The notes: generated by a model from the sequence alone, not told the origin. A DNA stretch of 64,000 nt from Moringa oleifera (GCA_021397835.1 JAJFZO010000566.1:1-64000), one strand, 5' to 3'; shown: positions 35,778 through 47,126, numbered from the stretch's first letter. Program-made: numbers and translations.

Positions 35778-38506
35778 ATGCGGATAATTGTAACTTGGAA
35801 TGGTGAGTGGTCTGAGTCCAGTGGTAGTTTTAAGTATATTGGCAGAGATATCAAAACTAAAGGGTTTGTTGTTCAGAAGGGTTTGACATATGTGCAGTTG
35901 TTGGATTTGGTTAAATCTTGTGTGGATGCTAATTTCTCTAATACTGATGTTGTACTGCATACTATTGTAAGTTCTGAAAAAACTGCTGTCAAAATTGAGT
36001 TGGTGAATGACGATGATGTTGAGTTTATGTTGTACGATACCAGTATAGTTCCCCGTGTGATTGTTGATATAGTGGAGAGAAATTTTATTGAGAATAGACA
36101 AAGTTTATCTGAAGGACGAATCAATCCTTTTAATTCTTGTTCTGGGAGTAATCCAACTGTTGAATTAGATGTTGATGCCATCGAACCATTCTTTCATAGT
36201 GAGACTCCCCTTGACACTCAGAATACCGATGAGATTCAGACAAATGAGAGCAACTTGAATGAGCGGATGGACTATGATATGGATATTGGGTGTGAAGACC
36301 CAATCAGAGAAACTCAACCTAGTGAACCTACCAGTGAAGATCATTGTGAGCCTATTCTAGAAGCAGAGCCCGACAATGAAGAATTGAATAAGAATTTACA
36401 TCTTGTCCCACCTTATGTCCCAGTTACATGCCCGAAAGTACATAATAATTCAAATTCAACCGGTAGTGTTGTCAGACAGTATAGTGTGTTGGGTGCTGAA
36501 TTATACGGTCTTGCGTCAACTTCTACTATGGAATCAGTGACTCCAATTGACACCCTTGCTAGAGGTCAGTTTTTCCCAAACAAAAAAGAGCTGAAACGAT
36601 TTTTGGGTGTGCATGCTTTAACTGAGAACTTTGAATTTAGAGTCGTTAGGTCTAACAAATCATTATTTGAGATTGCTTGTAGAGAAAGAAATTGTGCATG
36701 GAAGATTCGTGCTGTGAGAGTTGCACAAGGACAATTCTTCCAAATTAGAAGGTGTGATTTGACACACACTTGTACAGTTGAAGAGCTGCATCGACGGCAT
36801 CGACAAGCAAGTTCTACCGTTATCGGTGAAATTGTGGCTCAAAGGTTGTCTACTAATGCAAGAATCATCAAGCCGAAAGACATCATGAGTGATATGAAAG
36901 AACTTTTTGGTATACAAATTTTATATAGCAAAGCTTGGAAGGCTAAAGAGTATGCATTGTCCCTTACATATGGTGACCCAACTGAGTCATATCAACAATT
37001 GCCATCATACTGTCACATGTTGCAAACAATTAATCCGGGAACTAGGGCTCACATATGCATTGAAGATGGAACTAATCGATTTAAATATTTCTTTGTAGCT
37101 CTTGGACAATCGTTGAGGGGATTTCATTCAGTAATCAGACCGGTCATTGCTATCGATGCTACTCACCTAAAAGGAAGGTTCCACGGTGTAATGTTTGTAG
37201 CAGCGTGCAAAGATGGAAATGAACAGATATATCCACTAGCATTCGGTTATGGTGACTCTGAGAACTATGAAGCATGGGAGTGGTTCTTACGACAGCTAAA
37301 AGAAGCTATAGGTTTGGTTGAGGACTTGGTTATTATATCAGATCGTCATGCTAGTATTGCAAATGCCATCGCAAAGGTCTTTCCTAATTCTTGTCATGGT
37401 TTATGTTCGTGGCATATGGCCCAAAATATAAAGAATAAATTCAAGAGGGCAGATATATCTAAGATATTTTATAGTGCAGCTAGGGCATATCGGGAATCTG
37501 AATTTAATAAATTGATGACTGAGTTACAGGCTAATCACCCTAAAGCCTTCGAATATATCATGAAAGAAGATCCAAGAAAATGGTCACGTGTGTATTGTCC
37601 CCGAAGACGATATCAACTCATGACTACTAATATAGCCGAGAGCTTGAATTCGTGTCTTCGATTTGCTCGCGAGTTGCCTGTGACGGCTCTATTGGAATTC
37701 ATTCGAGACATGATGCAACGTTGGTTTTTTGATCGACTTGAGAAAGCTAAGGTTTGGAGGCCACAACTAACAGAATGGGTTCACTTGTTGATGACTGAGA
37801 GACAAAAAGTTTCTTTACAAATGATAGCTTCCAATGTTGATTGGAATGTATTTCTAGTTAGGCACAAGGGTAAAGAGGCAATTGTGAATCTTATTGAACG
37901 TACTTGTACTTGTAAGGAATTTCAAGCTGATCTTTTGCCATGTGCACATGCACTAGCAGCTTCCAGGTGACATTAATTGTATTGTTTTATTGTTAATATT
38001 CTTCTATTATTCTTATTCTTATTATTCATTGTGATTTATTAAGTTAACTTTACATATTGTGTATTTTTTACAGGGAACGTAATATTGACTTCATAACTCT
38101 TTGCTCTAACTACTACAAACAGGATCAACTAGTAGCAGCTTACGCTGAGCCGATATATCCAGTTGGTGATAAGTCTGATTGGGATGTACCTGAAGAAGTT
38201 AAAAGAGTTGTGGTATTACCACCAAATAATGGTAAGTCAGCAGGACGCCCGAGAAAAAGGAGAATACCCTCTGGTGGGGAGAAGACGTGCAAAAAGAAGT
38301 GCTCCATATGCATGCAATATGGACACAATCGATTGACTTGCTCTAATCCACAGTATTATGATAGAGTTAGCCACTCTCGATCGTCTAATGTGCCTGATCA
38401 ATTGCGTCGTAAATGTCGTAACTGTGGTGGAATCGGGCATAATTCACAAACTTGTGTAATGCCTCCCATTTCAAATTTACTAAATGATGATACAATTGAC
38501 TTATGA
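35778..38506 (+). CDS. mudrA: MULE transposase (mudrA-like)
   Basis: Transposase that recognises the element ends and catalyses cut-and-paste transposition in the nucleus. Exons 35778-37966 and 38074-38506 join in phase (AG|GTGACA...TTACAG|GG) to 873 aa. Domains in order: an N-terminal PB1/ubiquitin-like segment starting MRIIVTWNGEW; an acidic linker; the MuDR DNA-binding region at about 258-333 (FFPNKKELKRFL ... WKIRA ... CDLTHTC); the MULE catalytic core at about 455-555 with VIAIDATHLKG (first Asp), IISDRH (second Asp) and CHGLCSWHMAQN; a conserved NIAESLN further on; a SWIM zinc finger CTCKEF...PCAHALAA at about 708-729. Exon 2 encodes two CCHC knuckles (CSICMQYGHNRLTC and CRNCGGIGHNSQTC). 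No internal stop is present. ATG 35778 lies just after an acceptor; an ATG at 35432 may add seven residues. Confidence 0.93.
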
Positions 38507-38660
38507 TGATTGTTGATATTTGTATTGTATTGTTGATTTTAAACTTATTTTTTATAAGTTATTTGTATATAAGTTGCAATTTTTAAGTTATTATATGGTC
38601 TTAATTGTCATTGCATGTCAATTCTCGTCTTTACCCTTAAGTAATTTTTTCCATTATTTT

Positions 38661-38995
38661 GCAATGTCAATAGTTAATCGTACATTAAATTCGTGCCTTT
38701 AAAATCAGAAAGTACCTTAACTTCGTACCTTAACTATACAATCGTACCATTAAATTTTCCCATTATTTTGCAATGTCAATAGTTAATCGTACATTAAATT
38801 CGTGCCTTTAAAATCAGAAAGTACCTTAACTTCGTACCTTAACTATACATTCGTACCATTAAATTTTCCCATTATTTTGCAATGTCAATAATTAATCGTA
38901 CATCAAATTCGTGCCTTTAAAATCAAAACGTACCTTAACTTCGTACCTTAAAAATGCATTCGTACCATTAATTTTTCCTTCATTTCGCAATGTCA
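38661..38995 (+). repeat. 109-bp tandem repeat 3' of mudrA
   Basis: Three nearly identical copies begin at GCAATGTCAA at 38661, 38770 and 38879 (period 109). A fourth, partial copy starts at 38987. Each unit carries several TCGTACC/TCGTGCC motifs. It lies about 150 bp past the transposase stop codon. Confidence 0.85.
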
Positions 38996-39185
38996 ATAGT
39001 TAATCGTTCCTTCAATAGTTAATCGTGCCTTTAATTCGTGCCTTAGATTTAAATTCGTACAATTAATTTGTATATAAAATACAATTTCGTACCATTACTT
39101 AGTGAATTCAATTCTATTTCGTACCATTATTTCGTTCCTTCAATTCAAATCGTGCCTTTATATTGATTTCGTACCTTTGATTCAC
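38680..39185 (+). repeat. TCGTACC-motif cluster B (mudrA 3' flank)
   Basis: Dense TTCGTACCTTAA, AATCGTACCATTAA, TTCGTGCCTTTA and related units on the plus strand. The cluster includes the 109-bp tandem repeats and continues as irregular single motifs to about 39,185. It is in the sense orientation of mudrA and lies between the 3' ends of the two MULE genes. Confidence 0.8.
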
Positions 39186-39341
39186 AATAGTAAATTCTAA
39201 GTACTGGTATGAAATATATATAATGAGACAGACAAAAAATGTAATAAATTTTATTTTTATTGACAAAAATAATAGTATATACAATTTTTAAATGTATGTA
39301 CAGAAATAATACATTGTATAAAAAGAATAAAAAATAACAAA

Positions 39342-42300
39342 TTATGAACTATCTACAGTTGAATTGGCAAATATATGGATTGCCATATGAGTTCGTATCT
39401 CTGGCATATCTTTATCTTTATACTTCAAGCGTTTGTTGAGAAGCAAGTGCTCCATTATGTACAACATATGAGGTCCACAATTGCCACTGAAAAAAATAGA
39501 AATTAATTAAAAAAACAGAAATAAAACATAAAAAGACAATAACAACAACTTGTTAAAACAAAATACATACCTTTTTCTCTGTTGGGGGACCTTGTTCTTT
39601 GGCTCTAGTGTGCACGAGAGTGGAATATTCGGCTTCTTGACATTTGGTTTATGCTTGAAATATCCCCCACTGTCCATATAACTCGGTAGCATAAATCTCA
39701 GCGGGTTTTGTTGCCGAATACGCACCTCAGTTGGTATTTCTTGCCGAGATGAGTCAAAAATTCTTAAGGAAAACCTCTGCAGATCTACCAGAACCAGCAG
39801 CCAATGAGATCCCCCAACATGGCATGGAACCATCAGCTGCATTGAAAAATATTGCTTACATGTCAGTAATGAGTTCACATAATATTGCAACACTATAGTT
39901 AAAGGAAATGAAAATATCAATCACCTTATTCACAGTGTGCCAAGGTGGACACTGGGGACAAAATTTGCCTCTCACACGATCAAGGAAGTCTGCTTCCCAT
40001 TTATGTGCTTCAAAATTGGCGTGTGGAGGAGGACAATCAGCATCCGGATCACTTTGATATTCATTGTAAATATAAAAAAATGCTGTCTGCAAATTTGAAC
40101 AAAAAAAGTCAATAAAGAAATTATAATAATCGAAAATCATACAATCACTTAATGACCAAATAAACTTACATAGAGCCATGGATCACATATGCAGACATCT
40201 TGTGCATATTGTCCAGGAAGTTCCTTCTGCCTCCTTCGAAGGAGACAAAGGTATGCTTCAATATGCTGTTGAGACACAAAAGAACAAATATTATACTGTT
40301 AAATCATTGTACGAAACGAATGCATAAATGTTAATTCTAGGTATTAATGTAAAGAACATAGTAAAATGACAAACTTACCGAGTCATCAACCCACTCATCA
40401 TTGTCTTTCAATGCTTGGAACCATTCCACACTGACTGAATGACCAATACCTACATCACGGCTGTACAAAATGAAAACAATGTGTTAGAACAAAGTACAAA
40501 ATATTGATAATTCAGTATAATGATCCCTCAAAAATAAAGAACTTACTATGATTGGCCATTCATGAACTCGTTGAATGCAATGAGGATTCTGTCGCTGAAT
40601 TTGGACTTTGCACTCACCATGTGAGGGTACTTGGCTTTCTTAGACCCAATGTTGAGGTCGACATATGGGCTGCACAGTTGTCTTGACCGTTTACGAGTCC
40701 TAACAACTGGCAGCTCACTGTCGGTTGCCTCAACTGGGACAATAGCCAAGTGCCCCACTTCCTCATTGCATGGACCTGCTGCAGTGGCCATTTCCTCATC
40801 TGTTGGCATTGCAGCAGCCACTTCCTCGGTGATTGGCCCTGCAGTGGCTTCTTGTTCAGGCAACTGCCCTGCAGGAGCCAACACCTCCGTGGTTGAATCT
40901 TCAGGTTCCTCAATGATGGGATTAACACCCTGAGAAAAAGGAAAACAATTACAGATGTTATTTTATGTCACAAGATGCAACAAATTTGAAATTATGATAT
41001 GATATAGATACAAATTACTTACATCATTAGGAACTGGATCTGACATTATGCGGGAAGGATCTTGGCCACCATGTCTTGCTCCTTGCAGAGACAGCTCGAT
41101 GGACTTCAAGAGGGCCATTTGCTCCTGATGGCGTCTTTCATTTTCGAGATCCATTTGGTTTATCTTCACCTCGAGGAGATCTAATTTTGCCTCCACAGCA
41201 GCGAGGCGAAGGTAAACATCTGGATCATTTGCTCTTCTTTCAACGCCTGGTGCCTCCCTCTCAACTTCATCCTCCCGCACCTCTGGCTCCACAGTCCTCT
41301 GGCCAGTTAACTCCCTTCTATCACTAGCGACTTCATCAGATTCATCATCCCTCTGTCGCTCGGCAAGAAGAAAGCCAACTCGACGCTACAGGTAACAAAA
41401 GTTGTTGATTATAGAATGCAATAACAAAACTTATATAATATATGAAGAGGACATACCTTGTATTGCTTTCGCAAAGAAGATGGCAAATTTGTGGAGTTTT
41501 TCCGGTTGGGACCCTCCACTGTGTCATCCCCACTAGATCGTGTAGCAGGCAATGGGACAATGGTGTCCTCAACTCCAATGAAGTAAGGGGCTTGGCGCTC
41601 TGCAGTTGTTGGAACCAACTTTTGCTTAGCCCCCATCTGAAAATACGAAATGATAGTCAATATAGGTACGAAATAAAGGTACGAAAGTAACAAAAAAGGT
41701 ACGAAATGATCAATATAGGTACGAAATAAAGGTACGAAAGTAATAGAAAAGGTACGAAATGATCAATATAGGTACGAAATGAAGGCACGAAAGTAATAAA
41801 AAAAGGTACGAAATTATTAAAAAGGTACGAAAGTGTCAACATAGGTACGATATAAAGGTACGAAATTAGAAATAAAGGAACGAAATGAATAATATAGACA
41901 CGAAATAAACAATATAGGTACGAAATTAACATGAAGACACGAAATTAGAAACCTAGGTACGAATTAAAATGAAGACACGAAATGAACAATATTGCTTACA
42001 GTGTTTGTGAATATCTTCTTGCAATCTGCGTTATGCGGCTTTCGATGGAACCTCCATCGGCAAATCCGTGGCAGTGGTAGGTTAGAGCTCGACAACCTAC
42101 TACCATGCATGTTGGTAGCAGGAATCACCTCGAACGCAAAGATCTATAGAAAAAGGAAATCAAGTTATGCTTCATGAAGATAAAATTAAATTAAATCCAT
42201 TGAAATAAAAAATAAAAAATAAATAAAAATTAATAAAGATTTTTGATCCTTACTTGCAGTGCCCATACGAAGCCGTAGGCATTGTAGTTCATCCTACTGG

Positions 42301-42958
42301 AATCCATTGCTCGATTAGCAACTGCCTTCTTGAAATGCAGCAATGAGTTGCAGAAGACCCATGTGCCCCACGGAAAGCGATCAAATGCATCAATATTGTC
42401 CACCAGGTGAAATTGCCAGTTGGAGACATGCTGGCGCTCGTCATGGCCTTTGATGAAGCCATTTAACAGATAAAGCAACGCCAACTTCACTTTGTCATCT
42501 TCATCTTCAAAGTCCCCTTCCAGCAGCCTGGTCTTGATGCAACTTCCACTGATCTTATCCCTTCCTCCGAAGTATTTAGCATGGATTCCAGACGGATTAG
42601 CTGCAATGGTGTCTGTGTCCGGTAGCTCGCCAAACTTCAAGCCAGTGATTAGGCAGAATTCCAGTTTGCTGAAACGAACCTCATTCTGCCCAAGTCTGAA
42701 CCACATTTCGTCCTCCCGGTCTTGTTGAATCTCCCGAAGTAGAAGATTGTGGACTATAATCCCAGAGAAGTTGAAATCTGCGTGCACATGTAGAAAATGC
42801 CCCAGACAGGTCCTTTCAAACTTCTCCTTCTGAGAGTCATCTAAAATTTGCTTCAAAGTCGGGATGACATCGTTGTCGCAGTGTTTCATTAACTTCCCAG
42901 TCTTCCAGGACTCTTTAGGGATCACATAGGGCTTCTGAGATGTAGAGCTGGTTGCCAT
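39342..42958 (-). CDS. DUF1985 / Ulp1-like cysteine protease carried by MULE
   Basis: Ten exons on the minus strand: 42254-42958, 42000-42143, 41457-41636, 41023-41385, 40547-40929, 40379-40460, 40170-40265, 39925-40086, 39571-39836 and 39342-39486. All junctions are GT-AG and in phase, giving 841 aa. The N-terminus (start MATSSTSQKP) is a DUF1985-type domain with W.R.G...FS..EFCLITGL. The middle is charged, with a likely coiled coil (VEAKLDLLEVKINQMDLENE) and a basic RTRKRSR. The C-terminus is a C48/Ulp1-like protease with the catalytic set: His in VGGSHWLL, Asp in RIFDSS and Cys in SGNCGPHM. Such proteases cut SUMO or related modifiers; the substrate here is unknown. The ATG directly follows an acceptor (ATTGCAG|ATG), and a donor GTATGG at 43423 predicts a 5'UTR intron. 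No disabling change is seen. Confidence 0.88.
41665..41990 (-). repeat. TCGTACC-motif cluster C (protease intron 2)
   Basis: Thirteen exact GGTACGA copies and about five one-base variants (GGCACGA, GGAACGA, GACACGA) on the plus strand, mostly as GGTACGAAAT or GGTACGAAAG spaced 15-25 bp apart. In the sense of the protease gene they read TTCGTACC. The cluster fills intron 2 (41637-41999). Confidence 0.9.
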
Positions 42959-43019
42959 CTGCAATTGATCAAAAAACATGTCAAAATGCGAGCAAACAGT
43001 ATACGATTTTTGAAAACTT

Positions 43020-43160
43020 GGTACGATTAATGGGTACGATTTATAAAAATTGGTACGATTTTGAAGAATTGGGTACGATTGATTGGTACGATTTTAAAAC
43101 TTGGTACGATTTGAAGAATTGGGTACGATTACTTGGTACGATTATAAAACTTGGTACGAT
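43020..43160 (-). repeat. TCGTACC-motif cluster D (protease 5' intron)
   Basis: Nine exact GGTACGATT copies within 140 bp on the plus strand, spaced 13-18 bp. They read AATCGTACC in the sense of the protease gene. The cluster lies in the predicted 5'UTR intron 42959-43423. Confidence 0.9.
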
Positions 43161-43640
43161 TTGAAAAATTAGTTGCGTTTTGACCTAACATGATACGAAT
43201 ATAGCGAACAGATGCACATAGATGCACCTAAAGCAAGAAATTGGTGCACACAGTCACCGAAGATTGAAAATAGGTAATATACCCAAACCAGTTTTTTTAT
43301 TTTAATGTATCAAAAGAAAAATTAAAAAATGCACAGCGACATGAGGGGAGAATTTTCACTCGTGTGTATTCAAAAGAAAGGAATGAAGAATTTAAGCTAA
43401 GTGATGAAAAGTTAAAACCATACCGCTATTGATTTCGGAGTTCTTCAGTAGCTTGTGGATAATCTTCAAAGGTCGGTTTACAATGCAAGCGAAGAAATGA
43501 ACAAACACTGAATGCAGAAAGACGAAGCTAAGTGATGAAGTTTACCGCCACAGATAGAAGAGAGGGAAAGAGAGACGTTTCAGATGTTTGACTTTTGGGA
43601 TTCTATATTTGGACAAATAAGTAATTGCACATATTGCCAA

Positions 43641-43750
43641 AGGGTAATTTTGTCTTAAAGTGTCTAAAAAGTGCTAAAAAAATATACATTACTAATGTTG
43701 GTTATTTACACAAATACCCTTATACGGACGACTACAAACACAAATTCCCC
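43641..43750 (-). repeat. MULE right terminal inverted repeat
   Basis: 110 bp. Its reverse complement starts GGGGAATTTGTG and aligns with the left end at the same offsets, with best identity at the terminus, around TAGCACTTTT, and at GACAAAATTACCCT. Confidence 0.75.
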
Positions 43751-43759
43751 TAAATTTAA
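43751..43759. repeat. MULE target-site duplication, right copy
   Basis: TAAATTTAA, identical to 35016-35024. The sequence is nearly palindromic and AT-rich, so chance must be considered. Its placement exactly at both inverted-repeat ends supports a true duplication. Confidence 0.85.
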
Positions 43760-44440
43760 GGGTTTAAATTTTTTTATTAATATTATAAATTATTAAAATA
43801 TTTTTATAATTTTTTATTATTAAAAAATATTATTTAATTTCCTCGTCCCTTTTCCGTTCAGTAAAAACCTTTTAATTACGAAAGTACTGTTTTTCCCGTC
43901 CGTTGGTGAACTTAGCAAGCCTACGGGCAACTAGTCTGGGCTTCAGCCACTAATTGAAGAAAAACTCAGAAGCATTCTTGGTCCATAGGACCCAATGGCT
44001 TCATTGGACCCTTAATCGACATATCTGGATATCTCATCTTCGAATTCTTCCTGCATTGGGCAAGGACCAAGAGGGAAGGTGAGAATCAGAAGCCGAAAGG
44101 CAAGAAGACGTTTGAGCTCCGGGAACAAGAGGGAAGACAGCTTCCAAGCCAGGGCATTCAGGCAGAAAATCATTGCTACATCTCTGTCTCCACGTGTACC
44201 ATATGCAACTGCAAGTGCATCAGGTTGGTATACAATTTCAAATAAAGTGACCGAAAAGATTTAATGTCTCGAAATCCGAAACTGAGAACCCAAAAAGAGA
44301 GACAGAGGAACACCAACTGATTGCTCTTCGGCCTCTGCCATGTAAGTCATTTGGAGCCCTAACTATGGTTTGAGGCCTTTGTCATTGTTGATTTCTTTTC
44401 GGCTCCGCTCCAACTGATAACACCAACCGCAGCTGTGGAG
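43760..44440. other. DUF604 promoter and leader region
   Basis: No separate gene seen. The first 100 bases are very AT-rich; base composition then becomes more balanced. GCCATGTAAGTC near 44337-44348 contains a donor-like GTAAGT, so the DUF604 leader may be spliced. Confidence 0.4.
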
Positions 44441-44494
44441 ATGAGCATTTGGGGCGATGCTGATGAACATTACCATGACGATTTCTTACAATAA
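44441..44494 (+). promoter_or_regulatory. Upstream ORF overlapping the DUF604 start
   Basis: An ATG at 44441 opens a 17-codon frame (MSIWGDADEHYHDDFLQ, stop TAA). It overlaps the candidate start codons at 44457, 44463 and 44475 of the main frame in another frame. If the mRNA includes it, it should limit translation from those starts. Confidence 0.45.
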
Positions 44495-46485
44495 GAATAC
44501 TTGTAGCAAAGACAGTTTCCAGGAGAAGAATTCGTGCAGGTCGCCGCTAGTACGGGCACGAAGCCGTCGATGGCGTCAGAATCGCACTGGCACGGCCGTC
44601 CTCGCAGTTGCAGCTCTGCTTTTCGCCACCACGGCCTGGCTGTCGCTTGTGTTCTCGGGCACCACAGCTCGTTGCTGGCGCCGCCTTAAGGATTGGGAAG
44701 GCAGCCCCCTTTCTCATTCTCTTCCGTGGATGAAGCACCACTTCACCTCCCCCTTTCATAGCCATCGTCATCGTCACCATCAATCGATTGTGCAGCTCCC
44801 GCCGCCTCCTCCCACACCCTCCTTCGATTATCATCAGCGGAATCGTAGCTTGTCGGAGTGCGAACACGAGGAGTTGTCGCTGAAGCACATAGTGTTCGGC
44901 ATAGCGGGATCGTCGCAGCTCTGGAAACGGCGAAAGGAGTTTGTGAGGCTGTGGTGGCGACCCAACGAAATGCGTGGCCATGTGTGGTTGGAAGAGCAGG
45001 TCCCCCTTGAGGAACGCGACGATTCTCTGCCCCCCCTCATCGTATCCGAGGACATATCCCGTTTCCGCTACACCAATCCGACGGGTCATCCTTCGGGGCT
45101 CCGGATCTCCCGCATCCTGATGGAATGCTTTCGCCTCACTTTACCCAATGTGCGCTGGTTTGTTCTGGGTGATGACGACACGATATTCAGTGCCGATAAC
45201 CTGGTTGCCGTTCTCAGCAAGTATGATGCATCCGAGATGCTTTATGTAGGTAGCCCTTCCGAGAGCCACTCTGCCAACTCCTATTTCAGTCACTCCATGG
45301 CCTTTGGCGGAGGCGGCATAGCTATCAGCTATCCCCTAGCTAGGGCGCTCTTCCACATTCACGATGATTGTCTTGAGAGGTATCCGAAGCTGTATGGCAG
45401 TGACGATCGCCTCCATGCCTGCATTACTGAGCTCGGAGTTCCTCTAACCAGGGAGCAGGGGTTCCACCAGGTATCCATGGCATTCTCGCCAGTCTTTGCT
45501 TTCCTTCTGCATTTCAGTTTTCTTCTAATCCTCTCCATTGGTTAGGTGTAATAATGCTAAATATTTACTTTGGTTCTGCTATTCGGTTGTCAAAATCACT
45601 GAGGAACGTAGTTGCACCTTTCTCTTCATCTTGGCAGTGGGATATTAGGGGAAACGCACATGGCCTTCTTTCCTCCCACCCAATCGCGCCCTTTGTCTCA
45701 ATTCACCATGTTGAAGCTGTTAGTCCTTTTTATCCTGGCTTGGGCTGTTTGAGCGGTTTGAAACTCTTTGCAAAAGCTATGACTGTCGAGCCCAGGAGCT
45801 TCTTGCAGCGCTCCATTTGCTATGATCATGCTCGACGTCTAACATTTTCAGTTTCCCTTGGTTATGTTGTTCAAGTCTTCCCAAATATAGTCCTCCCCCG
45901 TGAGCTGGAGCGATCTGAGCTTACCTACTCTGCCTGGAATGGGTTAACTCATCCAAATGAATTTGATCTCGACATCAGGGATCCTTACACATCTGTTTGT
46001 GGGAGGCCTATCCTCTTTTTTCTTAAAGATATTGAAAGACAAGGTAAAACTACAATGGGTTCATATGAGCGAGCTGCAAGAACTGATGATTTGAAAAGAA
46101 AAGTTCTCTGCTTTCCACGTTCAGCTCCTCTGCCCAATGTTCAGACTATGGAGGTGTTAGGTTCTTCTGTAGGGAAGAATTGGCATTTGGTGAGTTTTGC
46201 CGTCCAACCCCCCCCCCCCCCTTTTCTTTTTATTCTTCGCATAGCTTACATTTAATTTTTTCTGAACTTTTCATCTGTTTAATAGTTTCCCTTCCTCTTA
46301 TTCTTTGCATAGCTTGCGTTTTAATTTTTTCTGAACTTTGCATCTGTTTAATAGTTTTTGATGTTCTTGCCTAGGTACCTCGTCGGCTATGTTGCAAGCT
46401 AAACCAAACCAATAAAGAACTCCTTAGATTAACAGTTCGGCAGTGTGGAAAGGGTTCTTTGAGTGCTGTTACTGATTCCCTGTGA
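44457..46485 (+). CDS. DUF604 family, putative GT31-like glycosyltransferase
   Basis: Three exons (44457-45470, 45638-46189 and 46375-46485) join in phase to 558 aa. Topology is type II: a short basic cytosolic N-terminus, a membrane anchor at about 44-67 (TAVLAVAALLFATTAWLSLVF), a His/Pro-rich stem, then the lumenal domain from about 140 (LSLKHIVFGIAGSSQLWKRR). The nucleotide-sugar-binding acidic motif is DDD at 239-241 in FVLGDDDTIF. Other family features are FGGGGIAISYPLA, YGSDDRLHAC and WDIRGNAHGLL followed by HPIAPFVSIHH. DUF604 proteins resemble beta-1,3-glycosyltransferases (Fringe-like) and probably act in the Golgi; substrate and product are unknown. The exact start is uncertain: in-frame ATGs lie at 44457, 44463 and 44475. 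A C-run (46209-46221) follows the donor of intron 2. Confidence 0.88.
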
Positions 46486-47126
46486 ATGTGCGGATGGATG
46501 CTGGTCCCTGGTTTGCTTACCACCATTTTGAGTGCAAATATAGGTTATAATCTGGAGATTAAATATCCTGTGCCTTAGAATGGGCAATTGTATGGACTTA
46601 ATGTTTGTCTTGCAAGGACTCTTTCTCAACTAACATCCAGCATTTTAAGAACTCATTCTATGGATTGAAGATATGGTGCAGCCTGTCAACTTTCAGCTTG
46701 GTGATTACATTCTTCCCAGAGGTAACCATTTTATTAGTAATATTTTACATTTCAAAATTGTTAGTCAAGTGATTGAAACTGGTAGTTCATTTGATAAAAT
46801 CCTATGCAAAATGCTAAAATCAATTTTTCTTGTGTAAGATTTGCTTGCTGAGTATGCTTATCAACTTCTGTACTTTTAGATCAAAGTTTATTGTTAGTCA
46901 AGATGCTGGTACCAATTCGCCGTCACATCCGTTGTTTCGCAATCCATCTCCCCAACTAAATCCTTTCTCTTTACCTTTCTCTGGACCCACTGTAGTGATA
47001 CTAGGGGCACCACCGTCTTCGGTTGTTAGAGATCCAACTCTCGTGCCCAGCTCTCGTGAATCCCTCCCTACCTCAAATAACCAGTCAATGCGTAGAAATT
47101 GGACACATGCAGCCAAATACACTGTC

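Larger units (their letters stand above)
35025..43750 (+). mobile_element. Mutator-like element with mudrA and Ulp1-like genes
   Basis: An 8,726-bp MULE bounded by degenerate terminal inverted repeats of about 110 bp and a perfect 9-bp target duplication. It holds two convergent genes, a mudrA transposase (plus) and a DUF1985-Ulp1-like protease (minus), both open throughout after splicing. MULEs that carry ULP-like genes are known in Arabidopsis as KAONASHI elements; this looks like the same broad type. Open genes and a perfect duplication suggest a fairly young insertion, possibly autonomous. The outer inverted repeats match poorly, so active termini are not proven. It sits between the receptor kinase and the DUF604 gene, which are adjacent in Arabidopsis. 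Confidence 0.9.

Noticed and set aside
41665..43160. Regularly spaced short repeats that resemble a CRISPR array
   Set aside because: The repeat core is only 7-10 bp with irregular AT-rich spacers, inside introns of a plant transposon; a eukaryotic telomere is on the same molecule.
44547..45089. 180-aa minus-strand frame
   Set aside because: Shadow of the GC-rich first exon of the DUF604 gene.
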